From: Antedon mediterranea
Taxonomy: Eukaryota; Echinodermata; Crinoidea; Comatulida; Antedonidae
Assembly: GCF_964355755.1 (NCBI RefSeq)
Contig: NC_092674.1
Coordinates: 30,180,001-30,244,000, forward strand
DNA length: 64,000 nt
Direction: 5' to 3'
The notes under the pieces were generated by a model that worked only from the letters and a program-made list of their open reading frames with translations, was not told where the DNA came from and did not search any database. The translations under genes were made by a program, and so were the position numbers. Of the stretch, positions 60,412 through 64,000 are shown piece after piece (the first letter of the stretch is position 1; each line of letters opens with the position of its first letter).

Positions 60412-60560
60412 CTACAGTAATAGTTGGAACAGTACAGCTTTGTGGTTAAACTGCTCGTATTCTAAGGTTCAAATCCTGGTCTGGTTTTCAGCCCAATGCC
60501 TCTAAAACTGGCAAGGTGATTAGGTCTTTGATATCGAAAAAAAAAAGAAATTCATATTAA
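60412..60560 (+). mobile_element. tRNA-derived SINE, second family
   Basis: The A-box-like GCTTTGTGGTTAAACTGC (60437-60454) and B box GGTTCAAATCC (60466-60476) are correctly spaced. They are followed by an unrelated body (GCCCAATGCCTCTAAAACTG ...) and an A-rich end (about 60537-60550). The body differs from the SINE at 36.1 kb. It lies about 200 bp beyond the sprouty stop codon, possibly inside that gene's 3' UTR. Confidence 0.65.
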
Positions 60561-60767
60561 TATAAAATTTATATCAAAAAGGGAGATTGCATTACAACTG
60601 GTATCAAATGATGAAAAGAAGTTAAAAAAATGCTAGAAGTGTTTGACTTGACATCAGCAGCTTCCCTTTAGCACACACAACTCGACGAGGTTCTTCACAA
60701 ATAAATTGTTAGTTTAAAATCCATACTGATTACTGCACATGTTGACTGTCAGTTTGTAAGCCGTTCC

Positions 60768-61538
60768 TCATAACATCCCAGTAACGTTCGACCTTTTACA
60801 TTTGCAACCAGTTTCTTGACGCGTTGAACATTTCCTACAACAAGAAAGGCACGCCTTTCCCGGCAAATAGCACAGAAGACACGGAAATAAAAGCGACATA
60901 ACTCCAATGGCGGACCACCGTACACAACACTTTTTATGATGGCATGAACAAGGTTCATCCACGTATGCGGTTTCGTCGCCATCATTGCCATTTGTTAAGC
61001 AGTGATAAAACGAACAGCGCACACAGCAAAAACAGGTGGCGGTATCTAAAACAGTTTGTGGTGTGCACCAGCAACGTTCATTTAAAATAAGTTTTCCGAC
61101 TGTTTCACCGGCTAGTTTGCACTTGGGACAACGACACTGTTCACAGTATGGACAAATGTCCGTTTCTTTCGAACACGGCGGTCGTAACGGCGTCGTACTG
61201 TTAGTACTCGTTCTACTTGTTTCACGTTTGACCACTTTTAAAACTTTAGTCTTGCCTTGTAAAGGATCGCTAACTATTATTAAACTAGTCCTTTGGGACT
61301 GGTTAGGGTTTAACCCTGGCACCAGCATATAATCTGAAAATGTTTGTCCAACATTGTTGTTGCTTAGAACGTTCTTACCCCCTTGTCCAGGAGGCGGCAC
61401 ATAATCATTCGACACAGCTTGACCACCAGGGGCATTTTCAAGCGCGTGTAGTTGACCGTTAGATTGACTGTCGGTCAAAATCTGGTTAATAGACTCTGTT
61501 CGTGGCTGCGAAGTGACAACGCCAGCATCATCAGCCAT
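60768..61538 (-). CDS. spry: Sprouty, RTK/MAPK feedback regulator
   Basis: A 256-residue protein with a complete Sprouty (SPR) cysteine-rich domain at about residues 121-248. Hallmarks are CPYCEQCRCPKC (129-140), CFCCVRCSFYHC (169-180), PCSCHHKKCCVRWSAIGVMS (196-215), LLFPCLLCYLPGKACLSCC (216-234) and GCKCK (244-248). There is no EVH1 domain, so it is Sprouty rather than Spred. Sprouty proteins act at membranes to restrain FGF/EGF receptor-Ras-MAPK signalling. NDYVPPP at 44-50 sits where the Cbl-binding tyrosine motif (N-x-Y-S/T-x-x-P) is found; Y46 and the proline at +4 are kept but +1 is valine. A serine/threonine-rich stretch (107-117) precedes the domain. The coding part is a single exon, as is usual for Sprouty genes. 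The ATG at 61538 is the first in-frame one after a splice acceptor. The protein is shorter than the roughly 300-residue vertebrate forms. The assignment is by domain pattern; the paralogue cannot be named. Confidence 0.95.
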   Translation of the reverse strand: MADDAGVVTSQPRTESINQILTDSQSNGQLHALENAPGGQAVSNDYVPPPGQGGKNVLSNNNVGQTFSDYMLVPGLNPNQSQRTSLIIVSDPLQGKTKVLKVVKRETSRTSTNSTTPLRPPCSKETDICPYCEQCRCPKCKLAGETVGKLILNERCWCTPQTVLDTATCFCCVRCSFYHCLTNGNDGDETAYVDEPCSCHHKKCCVRWSAIGVMSLLFPCLLCYLPGKACLSCCRKCSTRQETGCKCKRSNVTGML

Positions 61539-61586
61539 CGGTACTGACGGTTCTATTCCTAATTTCCATATGAGAGCCGATGAGCC
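61539..61586 (-). other. 5' UTR part of the sprouty coding exon and its splice acceptor
   Basis: On the minus strand, TCTTTATTTTTTAG ends at 61587, a good acceptor, 48 bases before the sprouty ATG. A separate upstream non-coding first exon is therefore likely, as in other Sprouty genes. That exon would lie to the right of 61.6 kb and was not identified. Confidence 0.55.
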
Positions 61587-64000
61587 CTAAAAAATAAAGA
61601 TGAGTTAAGTTAAAAACTGACAAGAATATTAATGCTGTATAGTAAACAAGTACACTTTTTATAACCCTGGATATAATCGAACAAAAGAGAGTGGAGAGGT
61701 TTTGTAGTAAGGCTTCCTGTAGGACAAAAGCAGCTATTTTGTGACTTAAATAACAAAACACAGTTGTAAAGACTTGCATTGTACTAAGAACAAACTTAGA
61801 ACAATTATGAAAACCATACAAGCATGACACGGGCCATTTTAACCAATGCATGCTAATCTTATCTAGTCAATAGTCTTGTGTATTGTATGGTAGATTTGTA
61901 TCTTAAGAACTCATATCCGATGCTTGGCTGTTCTTTTCACTTTTTTTCAATACATATACTTAACTTTTAATTCATAGGAAATCACATTCACAACGGGTTA
62001 TATATAATATATATATTCTACAAGTCAAATTGCTCAATCAACTCAATACTATTTGTATGGAGATAGGAAGTTATTAAAACGGACAAAACCCACTAGTAGT
62101 ATTTCCTATGTTATACCAGATAGCTAACAAACCAATTAAATATCCTATTAAATAATCATTTAACGACTATTAAAAATATTTGAAGAAGCCAATAATAAAT
62201 CACACTTTTTAGTATTGTCTATGATAATAAATAGATCAGAAACACAAATAATAAATAGATCAGAAACACAAAATTATTAGTTTATAAAACACAGTTTGCA
62301 ATCATAATATTTACTGTGTAGTATGACGAAGTATAGTATAGTATGGGATTGAGGGTCAGGGGATATGTATAAAATTAAAATTAAGGGGTCTGGGGTGGGA
62401 GTACATGCAGAACTTGTATTAACACAATGGAATTCTTAATAGTAGTCCACAGAATTCTATAAAAAATCTACGCATGAAACAAGATCTTTGGTGTACACAA
62501 CATAACTTTTGCCCAGAGGAGTATTTTTCCAGGAACATACTGTAAATACAGCACCTCAATCGACCTGGATTGACCTCTGTAGTAAAAAGCGAATTGATGC
62601 ATGGCACTGGTAATAAGTTCATTATTGCCTATAATTGAAGCTACTAACGGCAAATTTTTTAAGTTAAAACACATTTTTTTTTTGTATTGAAAAACAATTA
62701 AATTTAAAGTGAATTAAAGAAAGTTAAGGAATTTGTACACTCATAACAGCAACAAAGTTTGAATGAAGTTTGTAGTACAGTAATAAATTGTAGAAAATAA
62801 TTTGTATCAAAGAATAAAATTGCACATTGGAATTTGGATGAGAAAGCATTTCAATAGAAATATGGATGTGGGCCAGTAAAAACACTGGTTTACTTGCCTT
62901 TGGATATATTCAAAGGTTTTAAAAAAATTTTCTTTTACAAAATATAAGACTGATGTGGCTAGTTGATTCCGCTTAAATCTGGAGTACTTGAGTCAATTTC
63001 ATAAAGATTACATACTTAATATTTAATATTTTTACATATGCCGCTTATTTATGTAATTATTAACAGAGGATGCTTAACAAGTACCTATTGTTACTTAAGC
63101 TGTAAGTAAACGAGTTAACAAATTAGGTAGAAATCAATTGTATAATAAAAGAAACTGTGAAGAAATCGTTAACATCAGCATAGCACATGGTAATGGATGA
63201 GGTTTACACCATAGACACAACTCACTAATTATCAGTTACTGTACTGCACTACTGACACCACCACACCTTGTTGGGTAAAACGAATAATTTATATTGGAAA
63301 AAAATGTGTTCAAGAACATAAAATATTTATTTGAATTTTATGAAATATGAAAAAAAATTTTTTTTAAATATCAAATATTTATTAAATTTAAAAAAAAATT
63401 TCTGTACAGAAAATGTTAAATTATTGAATCGGTTCAGAAAAAAAAAGATCACATCCTATTGTAATATGTTTTTTTATTGTCACTACAGTAGTAGACTTAC
63501 AGTATACAAAATATTGCAGGAATTTCCCCTTCCAGTGATTTTATAAAAAAATAAAAAGAGTCCAGTGGAGGAATCAATTTTCTTTTCTTGCTACTGTACT
63601 ATTATGATGTGAAAGAGTTTAGTTCACACATTGGGACAGACTTATTGTATTGTCTAGAAAAGGGTTTAAATTGTCGACACAAACAAAGTCAGTATAAACA
63701 TGTTCATTCTCATTACAGTATACTCTTTACTAAGAAATAATTGTTTGATCTTTGAAATAGGTAAACATACAGACAGCCCTGGAGTTCATCTCATAACAAC
63801 AGTCCTTGATCTCATGGCTTTTAAACCAATAAATAGTTGGAAATTGTCAAATAAAGTTTGTCATTATTATTCATCATCTCCTATATAGTGAAGAGGTTTC
63901 TCCGTTTTTAAGTGTTAAAAAGGGCAAATAATAATAATAAAAATACAGTTTTTAGGTTGTGATTCTGAAATTTGGAACACTTGGAACATTTTGACAGATC
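61587..64000. other. DNA upstream of the sprouty coding exon, no other gene seen
   Basis: Probably the first intron and/or promoter side of sprouty. AT-rich with poly-A/T runs. A 25-bp direct duplication (AATAATAAATAGATCAGAAA plus CACAA) is at about 62225-62275. Short open frames (61531-61851 minus, 62419-62674 minus, 63331-63546 plus) lack recognisable domains. No promoter could be placed. Confidence 0.5.

Noticed and set aside
61531-61851. A 106-codon frame upstream of sprouty on the same strand
   Set aside because: It crosses the splice acceptor at 61587 and reads the sprouty 5' UTR in another frame. No domain is seen.

Overview
This is a gene-poor, AT-rich stretch of an animal nuclear genome. 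It has spliceosomal-type splice signals, tRNA-derived SINEs, many minisatellites and several terminal-inverted-repeat (TIR) transposons. The best guess is a marine invertebrate deuterostome, most likely an echinoderm. This rests on the style of the repeats, the very frequent GGCCTA/TAGGCCTA words and the intron-less coding part of a Sprouty gene. The taxon is an inference and cannot be proved from this sequence.

The only confident host gene is on the minus strand at about 60.77-61.59 kb. It is a 256-residue Sprouty protein, a feedback regulator of receptor tyrosine kinase signalling, with one coding exon and a splice acceptor just upstream of its ATG. Two further minus-strand open stretches have the form of host exons but are not recognised: an internal exon at 40105-40242 and a terminal exon at 48600-48777. 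The remaining ~60 kb downstream of sprouty looks intergenic or intronic.

The most interesting object is a 6.2-kb LTR retrotransposon at 20566-26767. Its two 298-bp LTRs appear identical, it has a 4-bp GTAG target duplication, and a TGG-starting primer-binding site sits one base after the 5' LTR. It carries a long gag-like ORF, a separate PHD-finger exon and a third ORF (zinc finger plus a TatD-nuclease-like segment). I see no protease, reverse transcriptase, RNase H or integrase, so it should depend on another element. A strong splice donor in the gag ORF and a strong acceptor before the PHD exon are both in phase 0, predicting a Gag-PHD fusion protein. The PHD finger resembles the H3K4me3-reading finger of the PHF2/PHF8/KDM7 family. 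The element sits inside an older TTAA-flanked TIR element (20417-27246).

The rest is a dense repeat landscape. Nine copies of one foldback MITE family are spread through the window. Four other TIR elements lie at 8868-9246, 10048-11160, 27553-28440 and 29511-30409. SINEs or SINE tails lie near 1.05, 36.1, 43.8 and 60.4 kb, and an older dispersed repeat near 1.8, 35.2, 43.4 and 44.4 kb. Tandem arrays have units of 16, 18, 19, 21, 41, 44/45, 55, 63 and 82 bp. An unusual array of alternating palindromes occupies 46.6-47.4 kb. No rRNA gene, intact tRNA gene or CRISPR array was seen.
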